A stretch of 64,000 nt of DNA from Phlebotomus papatasi (lineage: Eukaryota; Arthropoda; Insecta; Diptera; Psychodidae), in NCBI RefSeq assembly GCF_024763615.1, contig NC_077222.1, forward strand, positions 56,978,001 through 57,042,000, given 5' to 3'. The position numbers were made by a program, and so were the translations under genes. Positions within the stretch are counted from its first letter, which is position 1; each line of letters begins with the position of its first letter. The notes below the pieces were generated by a model. It worked only from the letters and a program-made list of their open reading frames with translations, ran no database searches and was not told the origin of the DNA. Positions 20,101 to 32,400 of this stretch are shown piece after piece.

Positions 20101-22551
20101 AAGAAATGTAGCGAGAAATGCCTTGAAAGGCTTCCGGGAAGGCCAGGGAATGAGTGAATCCGCACGTACTTGGAGTACCGAAGTCAACTCACTTTAATGA
20201 ATGATATGGAAAGTTTCTGGGCTTCTTGTGACATTCCAGGTTTCCCTTACATGACCAGGAAGAGGACTTGGTAAGATTGGTTCATGAAATGAAGAACAAT
20301 GGGCATCCTATTGAGGCGGATTAGCTGTCCAAATTTACAGCCAAGTTGTAAAAATTAATAACCAAGTTGTCCAAAATAAGAGTCAAATTCACCTCTACAT
20401 ATCAATTCATTTTTAAACGTATTAAAACTAATTTTAGTAAAAATGAGATGATAAATAGCTTGCCAAGTTTCTAAACAACCCTTCTGAAAAGAGAGTATCA
20501 AAAAAAGTCAATTAGTATTGAAAATATCGCACTTCAAACTTGGAACATCGATGCTTAGAGGCAGACTGTCCAAAATTATGAGCCTTTACCCTATTTCGCA
20601 AATATTTTTTATTCACCTTTTAAATGGATGTGTGTCCTTCGATATTCACTGCGGACTTAACAATATTTCACAAAATATGACGAAAAATCAAACAAAACAC
20701 TTTGATATTTTCCTAGCAACTTCCATAAGAAACAGAGAAAATGGCAACTACCGTGTGACGGTTATGAATATCACGCATGCAATACATTTTTTAAATTCTT
20801 TTTGCAAGTCACCCTTTGATTGTTTAATAACGACTTTTGCATTTTTAATTTCTCAAATAATCACAAAATTAGGTTTAATAATCTTTTTATCGAAAATTGA
20901 AATATTTAATTGATTTATTATCAAGTTTTTAAGGAGGTGTCTCACATTCCACACTGCTTTGTCCAACTTTCCAAACTGTCTCGCTTTAGACAAATTACCC
21001 TATATGGCACGTTTTTTGTGGTTTCTGTAGAAGCTCAGATAAGATCGAATTTACGAAAATTAAAACGGAATATTTCAGATAAATTTAACCAAAATATTAT
21101 GATTTAGTGCGCAAAATCCTACAACGTTCTAAAATGTATATCTCTTCGTCTTTTGTTGAACTGATTTTGATAATTGTTACAGGTAACATTTTTTTTCTTT
21201 TATTAATTTTGATCGTCGAGGTAACACTGAGAGAAATCCGAGAAAGTTAAAATAACATTCCGGAAATGTTTATTTTACCCTGCATTATTGATCCGAAATC
21301 TGTGTAAATATTATGCTTTTTAGGTGTATTAGGGGTTAAAGTTACCCTTTTTTATGTTAATTTTACCCTTAAAAAGGTGTAAAATTAACATTACAAAATG
21401 TTGATATATTTTTACACCTAAAAAGTGTTAAAGTTATGAGGAAAAAAAGTTAATCGCACCCCCGTTTTTATTCTCAGTGAATATACAAAGTGGAATTCTT
21501 AATCCCCAAAAATTAATTTACAATCGATTTTAACTCTTTCGTCTCTTTTGGGACTGTAGTACCCAAAGAAACATATGCATTTTCTATGAAAAACAATTTT
21601 TTTTAATTATTCAGAACTGATAAAAGTTCGATTCTTGTGGATGATTACAAACTATAAGGATGTCCAAATGTAAGATATTTTTTGTAGGACCTCAATTAAT
21701 TCCTGAGCTTAGATATTTTTGATTAAAAATTGTGAAATTGGCTTGCAGCATATGCTGCAGTCCGGAAAGAGTTAAATGTATTTTGCGTAACAAGTAGGGT
21801 AAGATGAGGTAATTTGGAATCATGTCTAATTTGGAATTTTAAGATTTTCTCTCAGATCATCAAAGAGAAAAAGAAAATCACTACGAAGTACGAGACTTTA
21901 CGTTCGAGAGTAGTTTTCGTAGTTTTTTTTTTTACCTTTTTCCATCTAAAACTGATAGGGAATTTCAAAGTTCCAAATGAGACGGGATTCCAAATTACCT
22001 CATGTCTTTACTGTACTTGCGAGGTTTTTATGTAAAAATTCTGAGCTACTATTGACTTATCTGAACTTTTTCCTATTTTTAGATACTGTATAGAACACTC
22101 AACTCGTTATTCATAAATTTTAGACAGTATTTCGCGAGTTGTAATTTAATCTCATTTTATTGAATATTGTTTTCCGGATTATAAATTTTTTCCCAAACGT
22201 CATTTCCTCTCCTAAAGAAAACTTGAATAAAATTTAATTCGATTGGATCGAAGAGATGAGGAAGCTTTAAAGAATCTTACTGTATCGTTGATTCCAGGCC
22301 GGCACAGTAAACCGAGGTAGTGATGTCCTTGCAGCAGGTCTTACCGTTAATGACTGGTGTGCTTTCTGCGGCATGAGCACAACTTCTACAGAAGTTGCTG
22401 TTATTGAGAGTGTCTTTAAGCTGAATGAAGCCAAGCCAACAAATGTGACCAGCGAATTGCGAACATCAATCATTGAGACGTAAGTTTTTCTGGACATTCT
22501 TATTAAAAAATTTCCTGAAATTCAATCATTTTCCTTTGCAGAATGTGGTAA
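17160..22551 (+). CDS. eIF6: Eukaryotic translation initiation factor 6
   Basis: Five exons, 17160-17266, 17341-17602, 17661-17837, 22298-22479 and 22542-22551, join through GT-AG introns to 738 bp: 245 residues plus TAA, the usual eIF6 length. The protein starts [19 protein letters not shown] and carries family blocks [80 protein letters not shown] and [19 protein letters not shown]. eIF6 binds pre-60S ribosomal subunits in the nucleolus and cytoplasm, is needed for their maturation, and blocks premature joining to 40S. The last exon codes for only the end of a Thr codon, Met, Trp and stop. Introns 1, 2 and 4 are 58-74 bp; intron 3 is 4.46 kb and packed with transposons. It converges on LanB1. 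Confidence 0.97.
18080..18323. mobile_element. TTAA-type MITE (CTCTTTC family), copy 1
   Basis: Begins at TTAA (18080-18083) and ends near GGTCCGGAAAGAG, where the terminal TTAA has decayed to ATAG. It carries GCAGCATATGCTGC at 18294-18307. It lies in inverted orientation to the copy at 18484-18730. Confidence 0.75.
18484..18730. mobile_element. TTAA-type MITE (CTCTTTC family), copy 2
   Basis: Flanked by TTAA at 18484-18487 and 18727-18730. The ends are CTCTTTCCGGACC and, inverted, CTCTTTCGTCTC. The palindrome GCAGCATATGCTGC lies at 18501-18514. About 239 bp without the target sites. Confidence 0.85.
19524..20591. mobile_element. TA-flanked element with GGGgAAAGGCTCATAATTTTG ends, nested
   Basis: 1068 bp. 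The left end GGGGAAAGGCTCATAATTTT and the inverted right end GGGTAAAGGCTCATAATTTT are bordered by TA. Around 20100-20190 a frame reads [18 protein letters not shown], loosely like a helix-turn-helix of pogo-type transposases, but it breaks at once. Confidence 0.75.
21225..21479. mobile_element. CACTGAGAG-end MITE, copy 1
   Basis: The ends are CACTGAGAGAAATCCG and, inverted, CACTGAGAATAAAAACG; the interior alternates AGTTAAAATAACATT and TTACACCTTTTTAAG-like words. Related copies are at 43439-43693, 50229-50443 and 59279-59515. I could not set a target duplication, so the superfamily is open. Confidence 0.7.
21530..21775. mobile_element. TTAA-type MITE (CTCTTTC family), copy 3
   Basis: TTAA at 21530-21533 and 21772-21775, with GCAGCATATGCTGC at 21745-21758. 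Same family as the copies at 18080, 18484 and 46992. Confidence 0.85.
21797..22008. mobile_element. Probable MITE with GATGAGGTAATTTGG ends
   Basis: The left part GGGTAAGATGAGGTAATTTG is mirrored near 21990-22010 (CCAAATTACCTCATGTC). The extreme right end has diverged and the border is approximate. Confidence 0.4.
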
Positions 22552-23314
22552 AATCTGTGAAGTCTCATCTCTCTCCCTCTCGATCAACAAGAATCAACAA
22601 GATTTATCTTAATTGTGAAACACCATGAGAGATCTTTTAATTCAAAAAAAAAAAATTATAAAGAAAAAAAATCCATTACTTGTAGAATCGTAATGAAGAA
22701 ATATATTGAAAGATATACACTAAACAAAGAATTTCTTTAATTTTGCGGGGAGATTCAATTAAATTTTTTAAAGGTAATTTTTGCTGACTTTAAATTCGTG
22801 AACGAAAATTAATTTATTTTTCCCTTCACAGATTTTCATTGGGGTCCCTTGGAAGGAGGACAAAATACCAGGTGCGTTTATTACACTTTATTTTTTTTTC
22901 GCTCTAAAATAAATTTGACTGAAATTAAATGGCAGTACGATGATGGCAGGGCATTTTCAGCGGAATACAGTTACAAAAAAAAAAATAGTGAACTGAAAGC
23001 CTCAGAAAATATACAAGAAAACAATTTACATATCGATTAGAAATAAGTGGGGAAGATTCAGTAGTACAGAGAAGACTAAAAAGATTACAAATAGACATGG
23101 TTATTTATCGGCTGAGAAAATTCATCTCTCACCAAATTCAAATTATATCTCGATCTTTCTGAAATCATTGATGATTTCTTAAGTAGTTATTGGTCATTTG
23201 ACTATCTGATTTTCTTTTGTTTTTGCATTCGAAAGCGACATTTAAACTTTTTTGTTTTTTCACCTTATCTTCTAATCTAGAATATTTTTAAAACACATTC
23301 TCCTCACGTTCACC
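22552..23314. other. Convergent 3' flanks of eIF6 and LanB1
   Basis: About 760 bp between the two stop codons, so it must hold both 3' UTRs. No canonical AATAAA in a convincing position was seen for either gene. The frame at 22849-23040 has no family features. Confidence 0.5.
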
Positions 23315-23454
23315 TCAAGATGTACACTGTCTGTAGCGATCGGAGTCTGTTTGAATTTTCGTCAGATATCTGGTCATGTCCTCATTCAAGTTCGCAATCG
23401 TCTGCCGTAAATCTTCCAATTCACGATCATTGACTTTGTACACGTCCACCATAT
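23315..23454 (-). CDS. LanB1: LanB1 terminal exon, C-terminal coiled coil
   Basis: Codes for [20 protein letters not shown] and onward to YRQCTS and TGA. The cysteine three residues from the end is the usual interchain disulfide position at the tip of the laminin long arm. It is separated from the previous exon by 14.8 kb. Confidence 0.93.
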
Positions 23455-26400
23455 CTTCAAAGAAAAAAACAAAGATCAATTATTACTTTTGATAGGGGAG
23501 GGTGGGGCAGTTTCACCCCTAAATTGCAAAATGGATTTTGAGACCATTTTGTAAAAATATGATAAACAGAATTAAAACTTTATATATTCTGTGAGTTACA
23601 GTTGGGTTTCGGGTTAATAAAAACAATAACAATAATCCTTTAACTTCATTGGTCTATTGTGGAGAAGATGATTTCATTTGAATGGCAGAATGCGTGAAAG
23701 TCCCCCGTTGCGGGGCAATTTTTGAGAAAGAAAAAAATGTGTTTATATGAAACTTGCGATATCAGAATTTATTAAAATTACTATTTTAAAGTCTTCTAGG
23801 ACTTTAAAACATAAAAATATAATCGAGCAAGAACTTTATAACAGAATTTTACCCCTTATTGATTATACAGTGAAAATAAAATAACGTATGGCCAGTGAAA
23901 TCTGCACAAAGTTAAAGCACAATTTTCTAATATTTTTACATAGTTTTATTATAACTTTTTTATATGTTTTGAAAGGTATATGTATGAACTTATTTCAGGA
24001 AAAAATCCAGTCCGATCCGATGAGCTTTTCGGCACATTCGGGGAACTTCCGCTATTGATGTCGAAAATGTAGATGTTGGCATCTTCTTCAACTCTCGTTT
24101 TATTTTTCCCTTCAGCGTGACTTCGGTTTTGGGTCGAAAGTTTCGGGCATACACCTTTCACTTAAGATTAGCCCAAAACGTTTCAATAGGCCTCAATTGG
24201 GGGACGTTATGGGGGTTTTCTTCCTTCTTGACAACAGGTATGCCAAGTTCCTCCAATGCGTTCATTGTCTTTCTTGAGTAATGGCTGGATGCTAGGTCTG
24301 GCCAGAAGATCACATTGTCCCTTCGATGATACTTATTGATGAAGGCTTTCAGCTTAGGCAAGCAATCTCTGATATAGACGTCAGAATTTTGCGTTAGACT
24401 CTTTTTGTGAGGAACGCGGGCTCAGACATTCCAGCAGCACTGATTGCAAGCCACAAAAGGACCTTTTTCGGGTACTTAGTATGCTCAACGTACCTAACTT
24501 TCTTATCTACATTGTCGTCACGTTCATAATAATACTAGCCCTGCCACTCATTACCATCCATGGTGAAATAGGACTCATCGTCCATGACACAAACAATGTC
24601 GTTCTGAGCGTGAAAAACATTTTGGGTCAAAAGAGACAAAGGAATTTTCTGAGTCTTTTCCTGAGTTTCTGAGACAGCTGGCTTCTGTTTTCTGGTTCTC
24701 CTCTTGATTACCATAGACTCCAGATACTTCTTCACCGTTGTTTTGCTACATTCAAGTTTGTTACCAAGCTCACGGTACGACTTTGTAACTTTATTGGATG
24801 TTAACTTGCAAGTCGAGCCCGCATCTTCGATTGACTAAGGGTGCTAAAATTTCCAGATCCCTTAGCTCGTGTAGTGATTTTTCGCTCCCAATAGTTCGAC
24901 AGGATGGTATAAATACTCCTTCGCGATATTCCCATAGTCACAAAATGTTTCACGACTTCAGACTTCTTCAAGGTGGGATGATTGTCCTGAAAATTACAAA
25001 CTAACTTTCGTCTATATTCTTCAGTATTATTTGTGGGAGCCATGTTTCCTAACTAAATCTATCACAACTTTTATGGCATGTTAAGAACACATCTGGCAAC
25101 ACTGTAAAGTGGTATAAAAGTGACTAGTATACATTTTATTTTTTTTTAAGCCTTCAAACTTTTGTGCAGATTTCACTGGCCATACGTTATCGCCACAAAT
25201 TTCCAATCCTATTTCTCATTAATTGAGCAATTTTCTTTAATATTTTATACGAAAGAAATGTCTTTTGTAGTTCTAAGCTAATTCAGAACATAAATGGATC
25301 AATATGTCGCCTTAGAACATGTCGTTTTTAGTATAACAGTTTTATAATAGTATTTTAAAATCTTGAATTGTCATAATACTACAAAAAAAAATTATAATAT
25401 CTTGCAGAAAACTTTCTGAAAAATATTATAACAATTAACTTTAGCGTTTTTAAGCACTTAAAATCATTGAAAGATTGTTTTTTTTTTAAATTTTTTTGTT
25501 AATGAGTTTTTAGAAAATCTACTTACCAAAATTTCGAACTTTATCTACAAAAACAGCTACAAAACGTTCTCAGTGATTGCTTTAAGCTAATTTTAATTAA
25601 AAAATTAAATTATTGGACACAGGAAACTTCTCCATGTGCTTGCTTGAAACTGCCCCTTACGCACTTTCGGAACTCAAATCAAAATTGTCAGAACCGTCTT
25701 AGAATTCATTCAACGGTAAATACCTTATAATAATCATAAAACCACTAGTAAATTAATACAATTATGTTACTTCGATAGATAAGTGCAACGGTTCAGAAAT
25801 TGTTGAAAATAAGACATTATAAAAAGTTTCATTTTATTGCAGTTTTATAAAATCAATTACAGAACTCAAACGAGAAGCGTTACGAAATTAATTATTTTTA
25901 TGAACATGGGTCTCAGTTATAGCTTCAATAACATAAAGATTTTATTTCATTCCTTTCAAAGAGATAAGAAGAATATGCAAAAATTGAAACTGCCCCGTCG
26001 TTAAACTGCCCCACCCTCCCCTAATTCCTTCTATACTACTTAGGCTAATTCTTTATGTTTGATTTTCGTGTTGATGTAATTCCAAAATGAGATAATAATT
26101 TTTCGATTTTGCATTAGATATATAGATTTTTTAATATTCCAAGGAATATTTTGATGGAATTTTGAAATTCTTAAGTTAAAAAAAACGTAGGGTGCGCAGA
26201 ATTCGCCAAAAACGAATTTTTTTTACCAAAATACAGCAATAACCGGTAATAAACTGTAATTGGGAGTCCGGATTTGATAGTTCTACCACTGGATTACGCC
26301 TAGATACGTAGTCTGATCTCTGTGATATGGCCTACGTCATGTTTTGCAGCCCTTTTGTTGAACCTAAAATCCATTATTGATACACTTTTTCATATGACAG

Positions 26401-29400
26401 CATATTTTACTCAGATCTACCATTACTTAGGTTGTAAGTGAAAAAATCCGGAAGTGATAACGGAAAATGCATTAATAACAGCCGGAAGTCATTATATTAA
26501 ATTCCTTTTTACGTAAATAGTTCATAAAATAAAATTTTAGAACAAAAAGTAGCGTCAAAGTAGTATACAATTTTGTCACTTGTAAAGCGTGTCCTGGATT
26601 TAAATTCTAAGTTTTCGACATGAAGTTAGTCAGAATAGGAATTGAGTTTTGTTTTAATTTTTTTTTTTTTTGAAGTTTCAAGAGAATTTCGTCAGCTTTT
26701 CATTTCTGAAAAAATATTGAAAAAGGTTGTGTTTTGGCTGAAAAAAGTGATAAAAATGGAGAACCTGCGCAAATTGATCGTGGACACGTACCTAAAGAAT
26801 CCAAAAGCGAGCTATGCTAAAATCGGAAGGATCACCGGAAAGTGTCCATCCACGGTGCGAAGGGTTATATCACGCTTCAAGGAACTCAGGACTGTTGTTC
26901 AAAAGACAGGATGTGGCAGAAAACCTGGAGCTGTAGACAAGAGGATGGAGAAGAGAGTGTTGGCGCTTTTCCATAAGCAACCTTGCCTTTCAGTCAGAGA
27001 TGTGGGCAAAAATCTGGGTATCTCCAAGAGCTTAGTGCAGAGAATCAAAGAGAATAACGGATTGATAACGTACACAGCTCAAGCTGCTCCCCATCACACT
27101 GACAAGCAAAAGCAAAGTGCTAAAACGAGGTCGAAAAATCTGAGTGATCGAGTTTTGAAAGGCTTCCAAGGATGTATTTTGTTGGACGACGAAACTGTCG
27201 TAATAGGTAAATTTACTCAGGTGCCCGGCCAACACTTTTACACGGCAAAGACTCGTACGGGTGTAGCAAGCAAGTACAGGTTCAAAGAGTACGACAAATT
27301 CCCGAAAAAATATGTGGTTTGGATGGCAATCTGCTATTGTGCACATCTCAGCGAAGACTTTTTTATAACAGGGACGATGAACGCGGATATCTACATTAAA
27401 GAGTGCCTCTAAAAATGACTTTTGCCACTGTATCAAAGCCACGACATCCCTCCTCTATTTTGGCCTGATTTGGCATTATGTCATTACGCGAAAGCCATCC
27501 TGGAATGGTTTTCCAACAACAATGTCAAATATGTAGATAAAAAGGTCAACCCGCCCTGCACTCCAGAAGTCCACCCCATTGAGAAATACTGGGAATTATG
27601 AAAGGTAACTTGCAAAAGAAGGCTAATCCAGCCAAAGATTTGCAGAACTTCGCACGAAAGTTGAAGAAAGTCGTCAGAGATCGTGGGGACGACCTTGTCC
27701 AGAGCCTTATGAGGGGAGTAAAGAAGATGGTGCGAAGATTTCGCGGAAAAACCGCTTGAATAAAAAAAAACCATAAAGTGGGTTTGAATCACAATGAAAT
27801 ACCCTTTCAAGAAATATAAATAGTATATTTATATGTAATATAGTTTTTTAATGAGAGTCATTTGTCTTCTTACCATTTAAATCCGGGACACGTTTTAGGG
27901 CAGAATCACATTGACAGTAAAATGCTCACCGTCACCGTCAAAGCCCTCACCGTATTTCGTTGATTTACGCATTTTCATTGCAATTCTTACGCAAATTTTC
28001 CATTACGATATTACATTGTCTCATACTCGGTGGCACTAGGTAAAAATAGTATAAGAAAATTGAATAAATAAAGCGAAAATGCGATAAACGGTGAGCAAAA
28101 AAGAACTGTAGGATTTTTTTGCTACAGTTTTTCGTACAGTTTTTTTGCTCACCGTTTATCGCATTTTCGCTTTATTTCTTCAATTTTCTTATATTATTTT
28201 CACCTAGTGCCACCGAGTATGAGATAATGTAACACGGTAATTGAGAATTTGCGTAAAAATTACAATGAAAATGCGTAAATCAATGAAATACGGTGAGGGC
28301 TTTGACGGTGACGGTGAGCATTTTACGGTCAATGTGATTCTGCCCTTAGTAAAATTTACTATCCTGACAATAAAATTTACCATCCGGCTAGTAAAATCTA
28401 ATATCCGGGATATTAGAATTTACTATCCATACAATAGATTCTACAATTTTTCTAATCCGGCCATTAGAATTTTGTATGGAGGATGGGGTAAATTTTACCA
28501 TCCACATTTTTCTCAGTGCATCAAAACAACGTGTAACAACATATCTCCTTTACAGAAATATTCTGCTTAAAAGAGTTAGAGTTATACGGGCTTCAGACCT
28601 AAGACTTAGCGATATGGCTTAACTCTTATAATTCCTTGTCAATCAAGATGGTCAAGATATTTTGAAAAATTTAACTTGGGATTGGATTATTAAGAACGAA
28701 TAGCCTATTTGATTTTGAAAATGCAATAAAATTGGTTGATAAGTATTTAGGATCCTGAGACCTACGGGAACTGGGCTAAACCTCTAGTCTGAAGACCGCT
28801 TAATGAAGATTATAAGGTTGAAAACGGTACCGTTATCAAAAAAATGTTAACAAAAGGTTTATTTAGATTTAGAACATTAATGGCTTTATTAAAATATTTT
28901 TACTATCCCGTCTGACACAGAGTAAGGGGGATCCAGCGTTGAGCCATTAATTAACACCCAGCTTTAGGCACTATTTTAGCCCTCATCGGCAAGATCCGAG
29001 TGGTAGGCACAAATTAAGGACTGAATCTTGCCACGTATATCAATGGCGGTGGAATGAAACTGTCAATTTCACATCCTGATTTCACCTTCGAATTTTATAT
29101 AAATGATAGAAGCTACAAAGATAGGGATATGTTTTATTTAACCAGGATGAACGATTTAACACTTTAGAAAAGCCATAACTATTCTGAAAAAAATTGTCTC
29201 CTAAAAAATTCGCTCGAAAAGAAATAAAAACACGTATTTCAAGGTTTCAAATTTGTTTATAGTTACCACGACACTTTTCTCTACACGAAACGCACTCACT
29301 AAAAAACACTAAAAACATTAAGAATCTTTGTGAGAATTAAAAAAAATAAATAAAATGTTTTGGAAAATATTCCATCTTGTCACTGACAGCTGAGCAATAC

Positions 29401-32400
29401 GGCCGGCAACATAATTTTCGTAGTTCCGCTCTTCACCACCATGAACGCAAAACAGTGTCCTTCACATATATTTAGTAAGGGGTATTTTGTATGGGAGCTT
29501 CTTAAAAGTAAGGTATGAAAGATAGGGGTTAATTGAGGCTATAATCCACGCTTACCTGGTCAGACGGGATGTCCTTTTTTATTCAAAATTTTTGGAATAA
29601 CGGTTTTTAGGACCCTATGATCCGAGGGGTTACTCATAAGAAAAAAAATTGGCTTGCGTTTCCCGTTTCCAGAAACACGAGGAATGTTTCTCCGTTTCTG
29701 TTTCTGTTTCTCCGTTTCTGTTTCTATCGCTAAAAAAATTGTGTTTCTCTCGTTTCTTTTTGTGTTTCCTCGTTTCCATCATGTTTCTCATGTTTCCAGT
29801 TGTGTTTCTTCGTTTCTTACCATGTTTCCTTGTTTCTAGTTGTGTTTCCTCGTTTCCAGTCGTGTTTCTCGCGTTTCTAGTTGTGTTTCTGCGTTTCCAT
29901 GCATATTTCCTTGTTTCTACTTTGTTTCTATCCAAATTTTTATCCAGACATTTAAATCCGTAATTTTCTTTCAAATTTGAATAGTTTTATCGGATTTTTT
30001 CTTCCCAATGCAGAAAAGTGCCCGACTAAACACATGTCGCATGTAATTTGTGTCGCATCAGGTGTTATGTTAGCTCAATTTAGCATGCTTTTTATAAAGA
30101 ATTATTTATCTATGTCTAAAATAATTTTATTAGAAATTTAGACTGGCGATGGCGTAGGGTAAATTAAGCTAATTCAAAATCTGCTCCAAATGAAAATTTT
30201 TTGCTACTCCAAATGGAAACGTCATTGTTTTCACGATAAATACAGTACTAAATTATTATATTTATATAATTTTCTATACAACAGTTTCATTATTTGGGTA
30301 ATTTTGCTCCAAATTAAGCGAAAATCCATTTATATTCACTAATTTTAATTTGTTAATTTCTCAGAAAAATTAAAAGTGTACCTTTTCACTATCGAATTTT
30401 TCATCGATCGACCATATTTTCCAATGAAAAACAAAATGAAACTGTTGTTTATTCGTTTTATTTAACATTTAATGTCACATTTCTGGATAATTTTAGTTAA
30501 ATTATGTGCTCATCTTTATTGGTAACGTTTCTTGAAGTTTTCAAATGAAATAATTACCTATTTCGTAAACAAAGAGTTTTTCTGAAATGTCTGCAAATGC
30601 TTCAAGAGGAAACCATGGAAATATGATTTATTGGAGAGATTTACCTATTGTTATAGATGGAAAAGGAGTAAAGCCCTAGAACAAATCCTGCACTCAAGAG
30701 CAATTCAAAAATTCACAAAAATTCGCGTATTTTTCTTGTATTTAAGAAGTTTTCAAATATTATCTAAAGAATTTTCACTAAACTGCAACATTCTAGAAGA
30801 GTCAAGGAGCAAATTTATGTAATTCTCTGGAAATGTTTGTGAATTAGGACATTTATTCTAATGAGTTTATTTGAAGATGTTCCGGTAATCGTCTGTATAG
30901 GATTGGAGTCACCTCAAAATTAAATTTATTTTTTTTAAAGATTAGAAAAACCTAATTTTTGATATATTTTAGGGGGGTAGGGAACGTATGAGGGGAAAGG
31001 GGGGAAAAATAAAGAGATTAGCTTCAAAATATTATCATTTGAGGAGGGGTCATCGAAGAGCGGAAGTCGATATCTCTTACCGTTTGAATCGTCTGAATTT
31101 TATATGGGTCAGAAGATAGAAAAAACGCGAAAAACAGTATTTTTAAAAGAAAGCTGTTACCGCTACTTTACCGATTCATCACCGATTTCGACTAATGCAG
31201 TCGGGTTCAGAATTAAGACCTTTCAAAAAAATTATATTTGTGGGTAAAATTTGGTTTTAAATTCGTTAAGTTTAAATCCATTGAAAATTAGGCTCTACAA
31301 AGTGGTTGAACTTTGGACCTTGAAGAAATCAAAGTCAAAGGTAAGGATTTTCGGTGAAAAGCATCGCAAGACAAAATGTTCAGCTGGATTACCTTCAAAA
31401 CATGTTCAAAATTAAACGAAATCGCCAGGACCAATTTTGAGATACAGTAGAGTCTCGCTATAAGCCATCGCTCTATAGTCCACAATTTATCGACCGTTGA
31501 TTTCAAAACATTAATTTTAAATTAGGTTATGTTTTTTAGTACGCGACATGAATAATTATTTTAATATTTTTGGCAAACTTTATTGAGTAGTTGTGATAAT
31601 TGTGATCAACAATGAAGAGAGCAAGGACAAGTACCACAATCGCAAAGAAGGTTGAAGCCGTCGAGTAATTTCAATACTAAAAGTCGTTGATAATTTTAAA
31701 GAATTACATGGACTATAGTGCGACTGAAGTGTCAAATTTGAAACCAAATATGGACTATAGCGAGACTCTACTGTAAGTGGAAAAACGTTTTTGGAGGGAA
31801 CTCGCAGAGATCGGACCCGAGGTAACTTTTGGCAGCGGTGATCCAATTTTAAATTAAAGCAAAAAGAATACTAGTTTTTGAGCAAAAAGTACCTTATAGA
31901 AGGTTTTTCCTTTGTTTTATATGCACCAGAGTGTCTTACAGAATTCAATATATTTTTTTTATACTTGTTGTATACAAAGAGCACGTCGTTGACCGTCTGT
32001 GGAGAAAATATAGACCTCCTTTATATAATGCAGGACACTCAACGAAGGAAAAATGTGTCTCTTGTACTGTTTCAAAATATAGTTTAGAAATAAAGTCTAG
32101 GGAAAGATGTAATTCGGAGTTGATTTTAGAAGTTATGAGACAGATCTTAGAAGAAGAACACTTAATTTTAATTTTTTTTTATATATACTAGAAGTTTAAA
32201 TGCGTTTAAAATCACGTTAAAATCACGGTAAATGCTCTTAAAATCACGCACAGCTCAATCATAAACGATAAATGCATTTAAAATCACGCGCAGTTCAATC
32301 ACAAAACGGTAAATGCACTTAAAATCACGCACAGCTCAATCATGAAACGGGAAATGCGTTTAAAATCACTCACCGTTTTTTTTTATTGAGCTGTACATGT

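Larger units (their letters stand above)
18429..21000. mobile_element. TA-flanked element with GGGTAA...AAAGCGAGACA ends, host to two others
   Basis: The left end GGGTAAATGGTGGAAAGCG and the inverted right end GGGTAATTTGTCTAAAGCG share AAAGCGAGACA and are bordered by TA (18427-18428 and 21001-21002). Inside are a TTAA MITE (18484-18730) and a TA element (19524-20591). The fragment at 18980-19460 has coding-like patches in several frames but is too decayed to name. Confidence 0.65.

Noticed and set aside
29630..29974. Open frames of 104-114 codons over the GTTTC array
   Set aside because: Low-complexity repeat translation, open on both strands at once.
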